DNA from: Echinicola pacifica DSM 19836
Lineage (GTDB): Bacteria; Bacteroidota; Bacteroidia; Cytophagales; Cyclobacteriaceae
Direction: 5' to 3'
Length of the DNA stretch: 64,000 nucleotides
Assembly: GCF_000373245.1 (NCBI RefSeq)
Contig: NZ_KB890757.1
Span: forward strand, 62,001-126,000
In this document: positions 63,766 through 64,000 of the stretch, in pieces
How the letters are laid out: each line of letters starts with the position of its first letter
Position numbering within the stretch: position 1 is the stretch's first letter
Notes under the pieces: generated by a model
The model's input: the letters and a program-made list of their open reading frames with translations, nothing else
Databases searched by the model: none
Told to the model about the DNA's origin: nothing
Position numbers and translations under genes: made by a program

Positions 63766-64000
63766 TTAAACTTTCATGATTTCAGCCTCTTTCTTCTCGT
63801 AGAGACCGTCAATCTTGGTAGAGTAATCATCGGTTAATTTTTGCACTTTATCTTCTGCGCGCTTCACATCGTCCTCAGCTGCACCCTCTTTTTGGAGTTT
63901 TTTGAGGCCGTCGTTACATTCTTTACGAGCACTACGTACGCTGATTTTACCATTTTCGCATTCGTTTTTCACATGTTTTACGAGTGTTCTACGACGTTCT
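63766..64000 (-). CDS. frr: Ribosome recycling factor, C-terminal part (5' end outside window)
   Basis: The minus-strand frame is open to the window edge and gives the last 78 residues of ribosome recycling factor. ERRRTLVKHVKNECENGKI is the start of the long C-terminal helix, and the sequence ends in EIMKV. RRF releases ribosomes from mRNA with EF-G after termination. An internal GTG at 63972 is not the start. The gene is cut by the window edge, so nothing can be said about its N terminus. Confidence 0.93.
   Translation of the reverse strand, partial: ERRRTLVKHVKNECENGKISVRSARKECNDGLKKLQKEGAAEDDVKRAEDKVQKLTDDYSTKIDGLYEKKEAEIMKV

Noticed and set aside
1-64000. Search by eye for CRISPR arrays, tRNA or rRNA genes, insertion sequences and attachment sites
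   Set aside because: No regularly spaced repeats, no tRNA-like cloverleaf with a GTTCGA-type arm in the gaps, no transposase or integrase, and no flanking direct repeats were found. A weak element could still be missed without computation.

Overview
The window looks like chromosomal DNA of a gliding-type Bacteroidetes bacterium, most likely order Cytophagales. The evidence is a PorP/SprF protein next to a very large secreted beta-propeller/PKD-type protein, the gliding ABC transporter genes gldA-gldF-gldG, a SusC/SusD pair, DUF4290 next to murA, a Bacteroidetes-type FtsL, a long MraY, and several promoter-like TAnnTTTG boxes. The family placement (Cyclobacteriaceae-like) is a guess. I saw no rRNA or tRNA gene, CRISPR array, transposase or prophage gene.

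Layout. 1-8.7 kb: a 5'-complete but truncated giant secreted protein (minus), diverging from PorP/SprF, a Ste24-type protease, an M81/MlrC lipoprotein and a receptor-L-domain lipoprotein. 9.0-12.7 kb (minus): SMP-30 lactonase, GpsA and a large glycerolipid acyltransferase; the last two overlap and form a phospholipid-entry pair. 12.9-14.8 kb: an LpxR-like lipid A deacylase and a polyprenyl diphosphate synthase. 14.8-15.7 kb: a gene-free stretch ending in four MraZ-type boxes and a promoter. 15.7-31.1 kb: a compact division and cell wall (dcw) cluster, mraZ-rsmH-ftsL-ftsI-murE-mraY-murD-ftsW-murG-murC-ftsQ-ftsA-ftsZ. It has many 1-4 bp overlaps and lacks murF, murB and ddl.

31.1-41 kb: an FMN reductase, purine nucleoside phosphorylase, a flavin reductase, an M20 amidohydrolase, an SDR gene followed by gldAFG, and dnaN. 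41.4-50 kb: a secreted transglutaminase-like protein; DUF4290-murA, whose MurA has Asp in place of the catalytic Cys; a UvrD-type helicase; an LpxL/HtrB-like acyltransferase; an ECF sigma factor with an RsrA-like anti-sigma partner; gmk and nadD.

50-60.1 kb (minus): a four-gene accessory module of SusC, SusD, a VCBS/ASPIC-UnbV lipoprotein and a vanadium-dependent haloperoxidase lipoprotein with a complete active site. This is the best candidate for an under-described system: an outer-membrane import pair joined to a surface oxidative halogenation enzyme, with no glycosidase or peptidase nearby. 60.1-64 kb: a gene-free stretch with a 23-bp palindrome and a possible small structured RNA, then a DUF5686/carboxypeptidase-regulatory outer-membrane protein and the 3' end of frr.

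Envelope building is the dominant theme. Lipid-linked precursors (polyprenyl synthase, MraY, MurG), peptidoglycan enzymes, phospholipid and lipid A acyltransferases and surface lipoproteins all lie within 64 kb.
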